Assembly (NCBI RefSeq): GCF_024748615.1
Contig: NZ_CP087168.1
Location: 2,914,001-2,978,000, forward strand
Direction of reading: 5' to 3'
Origin: Pseudomonas sp. B21-048
GTDB taxonomy: Bacteria > Pseudomonadota > Gammaproteobacteria > Pseudomonadales > Pseudomonadaceae
Length of the DNA: 64,000 bases
The notes below the pieces were generated by a model. The model was not told the origin of the DNA. It saw nothing but the letters and a program-made list of their open reading frames with translations, and did no database searches. Below are positions 53,699 to 62,851 of the stretch, piece after piece. The translations under genes were made by a program, and so were the position numbers. Positions within the stretch are counted from its first letter, which is position 1, and every line of letters begins with the position of its first letter.

Positions 53699-55510
53699 AT
53701 GAGCATTCTCAATGGACCACGACTGAATTTCTGGGGCGGCATACGCACGGACGTCAGCCTGCCGAACAACTCCCCCACCATCCCATACGACGGCAATGAC
53801 GAATGGCCGCTCTTCGACCTGACCACCTCGACCCTGGCACCGGGCGCCCAGTCTTACACCGATGATCAGTTGAACAACATGATCAACGCGCCCGACGGCG
53901 ACTACTACACCGCCGGCGGCTGGAATCACTACGGGCAGCACGTCGTCGACATGCAGAACGCCTTGATCAGTTCGCAGGGTAGTCCGGGCAGCATCAACAC
54001 CACCGGCGATATGGTGGGCCAGCCGGTCTATCTGCTCGGTTCGGTGGACCCGGTGACCGGACAGGGGCCCGTTTCCGGCCCGATGATGGTAGACCTGGAC
54101 CCCACCTCCTCAACGACCACCCAGATTTTCGTCGGCGGTCTGCAAATTGGCGGTAACAGCGACATCCAATTGCTGATTCGCAGTAATACCGTGTGCAGCA
54201 GTTTCGACGTGGCGGGACGTGTGCTGTTGCCCGCGAAAATGGATGCGCCGGGATCTTTCCACGCCAGCGGTACGTTTCAACTGACCTTCCCTTTGAGCAG
54301 CATCGTCAGCTGGAACCAGAACAGCAGTGGCCTGCGCTCGATCATCAACGCGCCGGGTGCGACAGGCATCGTCCTGCGTTTCGTCATGTTCGAAATGTGC
54401 CCCATGATGACCACCGAACAACTGGATGCCGACTACGCCGCCGGCAGGTACACGCCCAACCCGAGCATCGGCAGGGTCATCGGTACACTGGCCCCGGCCT
54501 TCGCCGACGAGCCGCTGAACTGCCAGGCGGGCCGGCAACTGGTCAACCAGAGTACGGGCAATGCCGGTTATGCAGAGTTGGGCGAAAACAACGGTTACCT
54601 GAGCATCGACATGGTGAACGTCATTCCGAAGGAAACCTTCAGGGCCGTCAGGGACGACATCACCAGCCCTATCGGACCCAACGCGAACTACGGCCCCGTC
54701 ACCTTCAGTGCAGGCACCACCGAACTGACCACCCTGGAGCCGACCAGCCGCTTTTTACTCGACTACTACGTGTATGGCGGCATCGTCGACCTGCCTCTGA
54801 CCGCCAATAAACTGCAGGCGGTGCGGACCACTGCGCTGGCCATCAACGCACCCAACAAGGTCGCCGGGACCTCGCTTCAAGCCACCGAATCGACCTATCG
54901 AATCTATGCCGATCAGCGCAATGTCTACCTGGAGGACTACCCCAATGGCCTGTCGATCACTTTGCAGGTGAGGTATCTGGGCGGCCCGGTCCCCAGCGCT
55001 ACCGAAATCGACCTGCAGGCCGCTGCGCCTGCTGCGTACGATCAACCGCAATACTGGGACTTCCTCGATTTTCCTTCCTCGCTGACCGTCAACACCGGCC
55101 AGCTCGAAATCAGTGTCCCCGTCACCGTCAAACCGGGTAGCGCCGCCCAAGCGGGTTTTGTCGCCCTGACCTGTACGGCCAATGGCCTTCCGAGCAGTGG
55201 CTACTTCACCAGCTTTCGCAAATACGCACAGACCGACTTCGGCATCCCCGCGGGCACCACCATTACCTGGGAGCGGATGTACCCGAACGTCTTGCGTTTT
55301 CACTACCTGGCCTTCCCCGCCATGTCGCGCTACATCCCGCTCAATCAGCCCGACGCGGTCAAGGGCGCCAAGAACCCCATCCTCGCCCGCACCTCGGACG
55401 CCTACAAAGGCACCACCCTGTTCATGCCCGTGGTGCGCTCGATGTCGCCCTGCCAGCGGGCGCTGCTCCGGGCCTACCTCACTGGTGAACCGTGGCAGCC
55501 GCCGCAGTAA
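53699..55510 (+). CDS. Large protein of unknown function, module copy 2
   Basis: A 603-residue protein starting MSILNGPRLNFWGGIRTDVS, 3 bases after the preceding gene. It lacks a signal peptide and is rich in Asn, Thr, Gly and Pro with a beta-strand-like pattern. N- and C-terminal segments match the 49920 product, but about 190 central residues are absent. The pairing of a CxxCH protein gene followed by this family occurs twice in a row. No known domain recognised. Confidence 0.75.
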   Translation: MSILNGPRLNFWGGIRTDVSLPNNSPTIPYDGNDEWPLFDLTTSTLAPGAQSYTDDQLNNMINAPDGDYYTAGGWNHYGQHVVDMQNALISSQGSPGSINTTGDMVGQPVYLLGSVDPVTGQGPVSGPMMVDLDPTSSTTTQIFVGGLQIGGNSDIQLLIRSNTVCSSFDVAGRVLLPAKMDAPGSFHASGTFQLTFPLSSIVSWNQNSSGLRSIINAPGATGIVLRFVMFEMCPMMTTEQLDADYAAGRYTPNPSIGRVIGTLAPAFADEPLNCQAGRQLVNQSTGNAGYAELGENNGYLSIDMVNVIPKETFRAVRDDITSPIGPNANYGPVTFSAGTTELTTLEPTSRFLLDYYVYGGIVDLPLTANKLQAVRTTALAINAPNKVAGTSLQATESTYRIYADQRNVYLEDYPNGLSITLQVRYLGGPVPSATEIDLQAAAPAAYDQPQYWDFLDFPSSLTVNTGQLEISVPVTVKPGSAAQAGFVALTCTANGLPSSGYFTSFRKYAQTDFGIPAGTTITWERMYPNVLRFHYLAFPAMSRYIPLNQPDAVKGAKNPILARTSDAYKGTTLFMPVVRSMSPCQRALLRAYLTGEPWQPPQ

Positions 55511-55540
55511 TCGTGCCCCTTGTCCATGGAGAGAGACCCT

Positions 55541-56596
55541 ATGTCCATTCCCGTTCATATTCCGGCACAACCGACTGAAACGTTGTGCCCGAGCACCATC
55601 ATCGCCGAGGGCCTGCTGAACCCTCGGGGCCTTTGTATCCAGGCCGATGGCAGCCTGCTGCTGACTGAAGCCGGTTCAGGCCTGCCGGACCAGCCCTTCA
55701 GCGGCCGCATCAGCCGACTGCGACCGGATCCGCACAGACCCGGCGCCTACCTGCCCCGCGAAACACTGGTGCAAGGTTTTCGCGCCATGAACATGCAGAC
55801 CCGCATGCTGCGCGATGAAATCATGGGCTTGTCGGACATCGCCTGCGGTGACGGGCGCTGCCTGGTCAGCCAGACCGATTACGTCGAGGGCTCCAAACTG
55901 CTGGACCTGCAATACACCCCGCCCGAGCCGGTGTTTCACAGCCGTGGCAATCTGAATACGCTGTGTTACCACCCGACTCGCCGCAGTTGGCTGGCGGTCA
56001 AACCCGATACCAATCAGTTGGTGGAATTCAGCAGCGAACACGGTGAGCGCGTGCTGGTCCAGTTGCCCGAACTGGATCAAGGCCAGGAAGCCGTTCCCGT
56101 GACCCTGGTGTACGAACCGGCGACCGACGCCGTGCTGATCAGTCTGTTCTCTGGAGAATTACATGGCGACCCGACGCGCAAGGGCATCGACTTTGCCGAC
56201 AAGGCAGGCCAGGTGATTCGGGTCTCGCCCGCCAGCGGGCAGATCGAGCCCCTGATTCGCGGCCTGCAACTGCCCACCGGACTGGCACTGTGTCCGAAGG
56301 GCAACGTGCTGGTCCTGGAACTCTGCGACCGCCTGCAGCAACCCTTGCCGCCGGACTGGAACGGCGAACCGCTGCATGGCGGCTTTACCCGTTTCAGCGG
56401 GCGGCTACTGAGCTGCAACCTGCAAACCGCCCAGGTCGCCGTGCTCGCCCGAGGCCTGGATACCCCGTCCAACCTGTGCCTGTTGCCGGATGCGGCACTG
56501 GTGAGCGAAGGCATGGGATTAATCGGCCGGCCACTGCCCACGCCAGACAACAACGTTGTCCCGTTGAGCGGCAGACTGCGACGGGTGCAGCTCTGA
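55541..56596 (+). CDS. Beta-propeller-like protein (SMP-30/NHL type)
   Basis: A 351-residue protein, start ATG 55541 behind GGAGAGAG. Repeats such as GLCIQADGSLLLTEAG, GLALCPKGNVLVLELCDRLQ and NLCLLPDAALVSEG resemble gluconolactonase/NHL-type propellers, with DIACGDGRCLVSQTDYV in between. No signal peptide is obvious. It is the last plus-strand gene before a REPIN, 31 bases after the module copy 2 gene, so likely the end of the ebo-linked operon. Confidence 0.7.
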   Translation: MSIPVHIPAQPTETLCPSTIIAEGLLNPRGLCIQADGSLLLTEAGSGLPDQPFSGRISRLRPDPHRPGAYLPRETLVQGFRAMNMQTRMLRDEIMGLSDIACGDGRCLVSQTDYVEGSKLLDLQYTPPEPVFHSRGNLNTLCYHPTRRSWLAVKPDTNQLVEFSSEHGERVLVQLPELDQGQEAVPVTLVYEPATDAVLISLFSGELHGDPTRKGIDFADKAGQVIRVSPASGQIEPLIRGLQLPTGLALCPKGNVLVLELCDRLQQPLPPDWNGEPLHGGFTRFSGRLLSCNLQTAQVAVLARGLDTPSNLCLLPDAALVSEGMGLIGRPLPTPDNNVVPLSGRLRRVQL

Positions 56597-56627
56597 GAAA
56601 CACAACATGGCGCAGTCCACCTGGGGC

Positions 56628-56703
56628 CGGGCTTGCTCGCGAATTCGGTGTGTGTCATTCAGCTTTGATGTTGACTGATACACCGTTATCGCGAGCAAGC
56701 CCG
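56628..56703. repeat. REPIN (paired REP palindrome)
   Basis: CGGGCTTGCTCGCGAATTCG (56628-56647) and its near-complement ending GCGAGCAAGCCCG (56691-56703) form the outer arms; CACCGTTATCGCGAGC lies on the right. The GCTTGCTCGCGA core is the classic REP of fluorescent pseudomonads. It lies between the convergent propeller gene and TonB receptor gene. Confidence 0.85.
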
Positions 56704-56857
56704 CGTGATGAACAGTGCAATGGCGAAATCAAAAAAGCCGATGACGATACGTTGTGCCATGCCTCGGCGGTCGCCACCGACGCGTTCGCCTTACATGCCC
56801 CGGTCTTGAGACTCCTGCGCACTCACGCCATGCACCCGTGCCCCAGGAATTTCCTCT

Positions 56858-58987
56858 CTACAAGGTGTATGAAATTCCCGCCTGCACGGTTCTCGGCGCG
56901 CCCGGATAGGCGTAGACATTGCCAAAGGCGCCTTCGTCGTAGTGGCTGTCGAACAGGTTCTTCAGGTCAAGGTTCAGCCGCAGGTGCTCGTTGACTTTGT
57001 AATAGCTGAGCAGGTCGACCACCGTGTAGCTGTCCATGGAGAAGGCAGTGGCCGCGGTCTGGCCGGCGCGCTCGTCGACGTACTTGGCGCCAAGCCCCAG
57101 GCCCAGCCCTTTGAGGTCGCCGTCCTGAAACTCATAGACGTTCAGCAGGCTGAAACTGTTGCGCGGAATGTTCACCAGGCGCGTGCCTGACTTCAGCACG
57201 TTGTCCTGGGTGACTTCAGCATCCACATAGGCGTAGCCACCGATCATGCGCCACTGCGGCGTGAGGTTGCCGGCCACATTCAGATCTAAGCCACGGCTAC
57301 GAACTTCGCCCGCCGCCACGCTGAAGGTCGAGTCCACCGGGTCTGTCGTCAGGACGTTGCGTTTTTCGATCTGATACACCGCGGCATCCACGCTCAACTG
57401 GCGATCGAAGGCCTCCCACTTGACACCCACCTCGTAGGATTTGCCTTCTTCAGGTTTGAAGCCGCCACCGGTTCGACTGGCACCGCTGTTGGGCTTGAAG
57501 GACCGTGCCGTATCGGCATAAATCGCCACGGTCGGGGTCACGTCGTAGATCAACCCCAGGCGCGGGGTGACTGCGTTGTCGCTGTTGGTCCAGCTTGTAC
57601 CGTTGACGAGGTAACTGTCGTAATCCTGTTCGAAGCGTTCGAAACGTACGCCTGCCAAGGCTTTCAAGCGCTCGGTCAGGGTCACCTGGTCTTGCACGAA
57701 AGCGGCGTAGGTCTTGAGGTTTTCCTGATCGTGGGTGGTGGTGCGAGTCAGCGCCGGACGCGGCTGGCCGTAGACCGGATCAAAAATATCGATGGGGTAG
57801 GCACCCACCGCCCCACTGGAGCGACGGATGATCGACTTGTAGTCGTAATCCTCATATTCGATGCCCGTCAGCAACGTGTGGTCGAATCCGGCCGTGGAAA
57901 AATGCCCGGTCAGGTTCAACTGCACATCCCGGTCGCGCCACTCCAGCTTGCGGTAGTTGAAGTTGCGTCCCAGCGTGCGGCCGTCGGCAGCGACACCGTT
58001 GCCTTCGATGGCATTGCCTTGCATGCTGCCGTCGAGCCACTGGCCGCCGCCGCCCAAGGTCCAGTCGTCGTTCAGGAAATGCTCGAAACGCACCTGCGCC
58101 ATGTTGTTGTCGTTGTGCAGCTTGCCGATATCCTTTTCACCGAAAAAAGTATCTCGCGACGCGACGCCTGTCTGATTGCGATAGCGGGTCACACCCCGAT
58201 CGAGCGGCGCGTTGTTGCGCATGAAATCGCCTTCGAAGGTGATACGGGTGGTGTCGTTGACCTGCCAACCGAGCACCGGCGCCACACCATAACGCTCGTT
58301 TTCGACGTGATCACGGAAGGTATCGCCACCCTCGCCTATCACGTTCAGCCGATAGGCCAGGCGCCCTTCGTCATCCAGCGGCCCTGAGGCATCCAGCGTG
58401 CCGCGACGCATGCCTTGATCGTTGAGCTGACTGCCCAAGGTGACCGTGCGCTCGGCCAGGGGTTGTTTGGATACCACGTTGAAGGTGCCGCCCGGGTCGC
58501 CACGGCCATACAGCGTGGTGGCCGGCCCGCGCAGGACCTCCAGGCGCTCGATGGTATTGGCATCAGGCATGTTCGGATAACCACGGTTGATCGGGAAACC
58601 GTTGCGGTAGAACTCACCGGTGGTAAAGCCACGCACGGTGAAAGTGGTCAGGCCCTGGCCGCCGAAATTGTTCGCACGGCCCACGCCACCGGCGTAATCG
58701 AGAGCATCTTGCAACCGGGTGGCACCGAGGTCTTCCACGACATCCTTGGTGACAACGCTGATGGATTGTGGGGTTTCATGAATCGGCGTGTCGGTGCGCG
58801 TCGCACTGGCCGAACGGGTTGCTCGATACCCCTGAACCGGCCCTTGGGCCGGTTCATCGTATGTGCCGTTGATGTCGATCGCTTGCAATTCCAATGACGC
58901 AGGACCGGTCGATGCTTGTTCACCCCAGGCAGCCTGGGAGATGGCTTGGATCACACACAGAGAAACGAGAGTTCGACGCATCAACAT
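56858..58987 (-). CDS. TonB-dependent siderophore receptor
   Basis: A 709-residue outer-membrane receptor; the ATG at 58987 has AAGG five bases upstream, and signal peptide MRRTLVSLCVIQAISQAAWG follows. The TonB box region is DTPIHETPQSISVVTKDVVE, the plug domain follows to about residue 170, then a 22-strand beta-barrel ending VQAGISYTL with a C-terminal aromatic-type Leu. The family imports ferric siderophores; the ligand is unknown. A Fur-like regulator gene lies upstream on the other strand. Confidence 0.9.
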   Translation of the reverse strand: MLMRRTLVSLCVIQAISQAAWGEQASTGPASLELQAIDINGTYDEPAQGPVQGYRATRSASATRTDTPIHETPQSISVVTKDVVEDLGATRLQDALDYAGGVGRANNFGGQGLTTFTVRGFTTGEFYRNGFPINRGYPNMPDANTIERLEVLRGPATTLYGRGDPGGTFNVVSKQPLAERTVTLGSQLNDQGMRRGTLDASGPLDDEGRLAYRLNVIGEGGDTFRDHVENERYGVAPVLGWQVNDTTRITFEGDFMRNNAPLDRGVTRYRNQTGVASRDTFFGEKDIGKLHNDNNMAQVRFEHFLNDDWTLGGGGQWLDGSMQGNAIEGNGVAADGRTLGRNFNYRKLEWRDRDVQLNLTGHFSTAGFDHTLLTGIEYEDYDYKSIIRRSSGAVGAYPIDIFDPVYGQPRPALTRTTTHDQENLKTYAAFVQDQVTLTERLKALAGVRFERFEQDYDSYLVNGTSWTNSDNAVTPRLGLIYDVTPTVAIYADTARSFKPNSGASRTGGGFKPEEGKSYEVGVKWEAFDRQLSVDAAVYQIEKRNVLTTDPVDSTFSVAAGEVRSRGLDLNVAGNLTPQWRMIGGYAYVDAEVTQDNVLKSGTRLVNIPRNSFSLLNVYEFQDGDLKGLGLGLGAKYVDERAGQTAATAFSMDSYTVVDLLSYYKVNEHLRLNLDLKNLFDSHYDEGAFGNVYAYPGAPRTVQAGISYTL

Positions 58988-59036
58988 ACAAACCTTAGAA
59001 GATACCGGGACATCAGGAGTCCGGCGGGAATTTATA

Positions 59037-59050
59037 TGAATAGTATCAAT
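59037..59050 (-). promoter_or_regulatory. Possible Fur-type box
   Basis: TGAATAGTATCA, part of TATATGAATAGTATCAATT, is an imperfect TGA...TCA palindrome with A+T-rich centre, located about 50 bases before the receptor start. It resembles a degenerate Fur box. The match is partial. Confidence 0.35.
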
Positions 59051-59300
59051 TCCCATTTCCAGTTGATACTTTTTCCAAACTTGTCCGGCGAATGTCAGCG
59101 ATCACCTGCTCTGGCTGGCTGCTTGCGTTTGCCGCAAGGCACGGCCCCAGAAATCGTTCCCGCACCCAGATCACGGCCCACTGACGCAATGGCGACGAAT
59201 TTTCTACATAGCGGTCTTCATTATTTGCCTGCTCGTTCGTCGTATTGACTGAGAGCACCCATCACATTTTCCTGATCAGGCTCTGTAAAGGAGTTTTTGC

Positions 59301-59696
59301 ATGTACAACCCGCAACTGCCAACGGACGGTAGCCATGCGCCAAAGGGCACCCCTGCGGGTTCCGGCGCTTTCAATCAACAGGCCGAACGTCACGGCAACG
59401 AACGGATCAGGTTTCTACTCAAGAGTTTTGGCCTGCGAACCAGTCTGATTCGCCTGAAAGTCATCGATGCCTTGCTGACAGCCGCCGAAAGCGACCGCAG
59501 CCTGGGGGTTCGCGGCGTACACAGCCACTTGCTGGACCTGGACATTCCTCTGTCCTTTCTCAGTGTCAGGGAAGTGTTGAAACGCTTGTGCGTTGAAGGC
59601 GTGATCGCCCTCAATCCGGACAAAACCTACTGCCTGCATCCACACGCCACCGCTGTTCTATATAGCGAGCAACCCGAGGCGTCGCTCAAGGCTTGA
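59301..59696 (+). CDS. Fur-like N-terminal winged-helix protein lacking the metal domain
   Basis: A 131-residue protein with AAGGAG before the ATG. Residues about 45-125 (RTSLIRLKVIDALLTAAESD, VREVLKRLCVEGVIALNPDK) match the winged-helix half of Fur family proteins. The C-terminal dimerisation half with the HHHDH and Cys ligands is absent. In some Pseudomonas annotations such proteins are named Fe2+/Zn2+ uptake regulation protein. Divergent from the receptor gene, so it may regulate it. Confidence 0.7.
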   Translation: MYNPQLPTDGSHAPKGTPAGSGAFNQQAERHGNERIRFLLKSFGLRTSLIRLKVIDALLTAAESDRSLGVRGVHSHLLDLDIPLSFLSVREVLKRLCVEGVIALNPDKTYCLHPHATAVLYSEQPEASLKA

Positions 59697-59874
59697 CCTT
59701 GCGACGCATCACCCCGTTGATCACCACCACGACCACCGCCACCCCAATGGCGATGTACTGGAACAGTTTCTCTGTGATGATCCCTGCGTTTTGCAGCCAG
59801 GACAGGCCGAACATGATCCCCAGTACCACCAGGGAAATCAGAATCGAGTATTTCAAACGTTGCGACTGGGTCAT
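59686..59874 (-). CDS. Small two-span membrane protein
   Basis: A 62-residue protein starting MTQSQRLKYSILISLVVLG, with CAGGAA before ATG 59874. Two spans (YSILISLVVLGIMFGLSWL and LFQYIAIGVAVVVVVINGV) and a basic tail (MRRKVKP). Family unknown; typical small inner-membrane protein. Its stop overlaps the Fur-like gene's stop tail-to-tail by 11 bases. Confidence 0.65.
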   Translation of the reverse strand: MTQSQRLKYSILISLVVLGIMFGLSWLQNAGIITEKLFQYIAIGVAVVVVVINGVMRRKVKP

Positions 59875-60032
59875 TGCGGGTTCCTGAACCAAAAAAATGT
59901 ATCCGGTTTGTATCCGATGGCGTGCCAAACCCTTACCGTTTTGCGGGAATGAGGGGCTGCGAACGGGGTCTCATGTTACAGCCGATGAAGAGTTTTGACT
60001 TCATTGCGGCGATAACCCATGAGGATTTCGAA

Positions 60033-60194
60033 ATGTTCCGTCGAATCACACTGCTGATTCCCTTGCTTGCTCTCTTGCCCCTGAGTGGCTGCATCGTTTT
60101 CCCCCAGGGTGGCTGGCATGACGATCACCATTATGACCATGGCGCACCGGACCATTATCAGCATCGAACATTAAATAGTTTTTTGGCTGGATAA
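60033..60194 (+). CDS. His-rich small lipoprotein
   Basis: A 53-residue protein starting MFRRITLLIPLLALLPLSGC, GAGGA upstream; the Cys20 in LSGC is a good lipobox. The mature part is HDDHHYDHGAPDHYQH-rich, with eight His and several Asp, fit for binding divalent metals. Likely anchored in the outer or inner membrane facing the periplasm. The gene is followed by a terminator. Confidence 0.65.
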   Translation: MFRRITLLIPLLALLPLSGCIVFPQGGWHDDHHYDHGAPDHYQHRTLNSFLAG

Positions 60195-60249
60195 ATAACC
60201 GACTTATTCACCCCAACACAAAAAACTTATCCTACAACCCCCCGTACAA

Positions 60250-60275
60250 ATGCCTGCTTTATAGCGGGCATTTTT
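60250..60275 (+). terminator. Rho-independent terminator
   Basis: ATGCCTGC (60250-60257) pairs with GCGGGCAT (60264-60271), one G-T pair included, and is followed by TTTTT. It lies 56 bases after the lipoprotein gene. Confidence 0.85.
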
Positions 60276-60456
60276 CGTGTAGGACAATTCTTATTCCGCT
60301 GGGATTTTATTTACCTTCCCCCTAGAAACTCCAGTCAGACACACAATGAAAAAGCGCTGAAGCTTTTTGCCTCAAATAAGCACGTGAAATTCCTCAGGGG
60401 CCATGTCTATTCTTGCTCTGCCGCCTTATCCAATTTTCGGCACCAACAGGAACATC

Positions 60457-61698
60457 ATGCACAAACCTTTAATAGATATAAATTCGCCTCGACTACTTGG
60501 GTTTTGCCTTGCAATCACTCTTTTCGAACTGCTGACTTATATGGCCAGCGATATGATCATGCCGGCCATGTTGGCCGTAACCCATCAACTGAATGCCAGT
60601 GCGAGTCATGTTCCCTACGCCTTCAATCTTTATTTGGTCGGGGGCATTCTTTTGCAATGGCTTATCGGTCCGCTGTCCGATCATTTTGGTCGTCGCAGGA
60701 TGCTGCTCATCGGCTGTGCGCTATTCGCTCTAGCCTGTGTTGCGGCGTTTTACGTGCAGAGCATCTTTGTCTTCAATGGTTTGCGCCTGATTCAGGGCAT
60801 GGGATTGGGATTTGTCATCGCGGTCAGTTATCCAGCCCTGCAAGAAGTCTTCTGTGAAGCCGACGCAGTAAAGATCATGGCATTGCTGGGCAACGTGGCG
60901 CTGCTCTCCCCACTGCTGGGCCCCTTGCTCGGCAGTCTGATGCTGGAGTGGCTCTCCTGGCGTGAGCTGTTTCTACTGTTAGGTGTCGGCGGCACGATGG
61001 TCTGGTTGGGGCTTTATTGGTACATGCCGGAAACCGTGGGCGCCTTGCGTCAGGACGGTCAACGCCTGGCTGCCGTGCCCTTTGAATGGGGCGGCACGGT
61101 GCGCCGCTACGCTGCTTTGCTCACCAACATGCAGTTCCTGCGCGCTACCGTCGCCTTGGGACTGATGAGTCTGCCGTTGATTGCCTGGATCGGGCTGGCG
61201 CCGCTCTTGCTGATCCAGAACCAGGGACTTTCCACCTTGCAGTACGGCCTGTGGCAGATCCCGGTATTTGCGGCAGTCATTCTCGGTAATCTGATACTCA
61301 ACCGATTGATTGCCAACACTGAACTGCCGCAACTGATTCGATACGCGCTCTGGCCGTTTTGCGGTGGGCTTATCGCGTTGGCCGCCATCACTTTGACCGG
61401 TGCTTCGACGCTCCTGTTGGTCAGTTGCCTGTCGCTTTACGCCATCGGCCTTGGCATGAGCAACGCCGCGCTGTACCGGCTCGCGCTGTTTTCCAGCGAT
61501 GACAGTAAAGGGTTGGTCTCAGCCGCGATCGGCATGATCTCCATCGCTGTCATGGGTGGTGGGGGCTCGATTATCGCTGCCCTGGGTGCCGGTGACAGCC
61601 TTGAGGCTTTCGCTCTGATGGCCTGTCTCATGGGGCTATTGTGCCTGGCGCCCTTGAGATTGTTTCTGCGTCGTTCTCACATCCCGCTTGCGATCTGA
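60457..61698 (+). CDS. MdfA-like major facilitator exporter
   Basis: A 413-residue protein, CAGGAA before ATG 60457; the frame is open to 60403. About 12 spans are visible. FELLTYMASDMIMPAM corresponds to the MdfA region carrying the essential Glu and Asp in helix 1, and LIGPLSDHFGRRRM is the helix 2-3 loop motif. The Bcr/MdfA class exports cationic or neutral drugs and metabolites using the proton gradient. It is followed after 21 bases by LuxE and LuxC-like genes, so it may export their product. Confidence 0.85.
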   Translation: MHKPLIDINSPRLLGFCLAITLFELLTYMASDMIMPAMLAVTHQLNASASHVPYAFNLYLVGGILLQWLIGPLSDHFGRRRMLLIGCALFALACVAAFYVQSIFVFNGLRLIQGMGLGFVIAVSYPALQEVFCEADAVKIMALLGNVALLSPLLGPLLGSLMLEWLSWRELFLLLGVGGTMVWLGLYWYMPETVGALRQDGQRLAAVPFEWGGTVRRYAALLTNMQFLRATVALGLMSLPLIAWIGLAPLLLIQNQGLSTLQYGLWQIPVFAAVILGNLILNRLIANTELPQLIRYALWPFCGGLIALAAITLTGASTLLLVSCLSLYAIGLGMSNAALYRLALFSSDDSKGLVSAAIGMISIAVMGGGGSIIAALGAGDSLEAFALMACLMGLLCLAPLRLFLRRSHIPLAI

Positions 61699-61719
61699 TA
61701 CCAACCAGTAGGTTTTTTG

Positions 61720-62850
61720 ATGATTCAACTACCCCATACCGATGCGCTTTGTGCGTTAACGCAACCCTATTGCCTGGATTCCGTGCCGGACGGCCTGTTC
61801 GACCAGGCCATGAGCGAAATCAGCCTGTTTCATTGTCATCACACGCCCGGCTACGAACGCTGGTTGAACGCTAATGATCTTGACGCCAACGCCCTCGAGA
61901 CACTGGATGACTGGTCAAGGCTGCCGCCGATTTTCGCCAATTACTTCAAACGTCATTTGGTGTTCGGTCCCACAGGCGAAGGCGCGTTGGAACTGACATC
62001 ATCCGGCACCAGCGGCCAAAAGAGTCGCATGCGCTACGACCATCGCAGCATGGCCGCGGCACAAGGCATGGTGAACCACATTTTCCGGCATTACGGCTGG
62101 GATACACCGGACAGCCCCTGCAATTATCTGCTCCTGAGCTATGAGCCGGAGGTGGCCATCACCTTGGGCACTGCCTATACCGATCAGTTTCTTTGCAGCT
62201 ACGCCCCTGTCAATCGTGTCGCTTATGGCTTGCGCCTTACCGGCAAAGGTCACGAGTTCGATCTTTTTGGTGTGATTCGAGCCTTGCAAGAGTTTGCCGA
62301 GGAAGGATTGCCCGCTCGCATTCTCGGTTTTCCGGCGTTCCTTTCCCATGCCCTTCAGTGCATGGAAGACACCTGCGTGGCCGATTTGCAGTTGCCTGCC
62401 CAGTCATTGGTGTTTCTGGGTGGGGGCTGGAAAACCCACGCGGCACAGGAAATTCCCCTGCATCAGTTGTATGCCCGAATCAATCGGCAATTGGGTATCG
62501 ACCTGCCCCGATGCCGGGACGGCTATGGCGCCGTAGAGCATGCAGTGCCTTATATCCAGTGCGCCCACCATCATTTTCATGTACCGATCTATTCGAAGGT
62601 TTTCGTGCGTAACCCATCCGATTTCACTGTTCAGCCATACGGCCAGCGCGGCTTGCTGGAATTCGTCTCGCCGTACATTTCGTCGAGCCCTGCCCATGCC
62701 GTGGTCATGGGCGATCTGGCAACACTACATCGGGGCGCCAGTTGCGGATGCGGTCTGCCAACCGATTGGTTCGAGCTGCATGGCCGTGCCGGCACCAGCG
62801 CCAGTCGCAGCTGTGCCATGGCCGCTTCCGAACTGATCGGAGGCGCTTGA
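61720..62850 (+). CDS. LuxE-like acyl-protein synthetase
   Basis: A 376-residue protein; ATG 61720 is chosen, with a preceding in-frame TTG at 61717. LTSSGTSGQKSRMRYD is the adenylation loop of LuxE, followed by YLLLSYEPEV and PSDFTVQPYGQRGLLEFVSP. In Vibrio LuxE activates a fatty acid with ATP and passes it to LuxC. No luxAB-type luciferase genes are in the window. The cluster therefore probably makes an acyl aldehyde or alcohol for some other metabolite. Confidence 0.88.
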   Translation: MIQLPHTDALCALTQPYCLDSVPDGLFDQAMSEISLFHCHHTPGYERWLNANDLDANALETLDDWSRLPPIFANYFKRHLVFGPTGEGALELTSSGTSGQKSRMRYDHRSMAAAQGMVNHIFRHYGWDTPDSPCNYLLLSYEPEVAITLGTAYTDQFLCSYAPVNRVAYGLRLTGKGHEFDLFGVIRALQEFAEEGLPARILGFPAFLSHALQCMEDTCVADLQLPAQSLVFLGGGWKTHAAQEIPLHQLYARINRQLGIDLPRCRDGYGAVEHAVPYIQCAHHHFHVPIYSKVFVRNPSDFTVQPYGQRGLLEFVSPYISSSPAHAVVMGDLATLHRGASCGCGLPTDWFELHGRAGTSASRSCAMAASELIGGA

Positions 62851-62851
62851 T

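Noticed and set aside
59885..60032. Longer start for the His-rich lipoprotein frame
   Set aside because: Extending upstream would place the signal peptide and lipobox in the interior of the protein; the ATG at 60033 has a good ribosome site.
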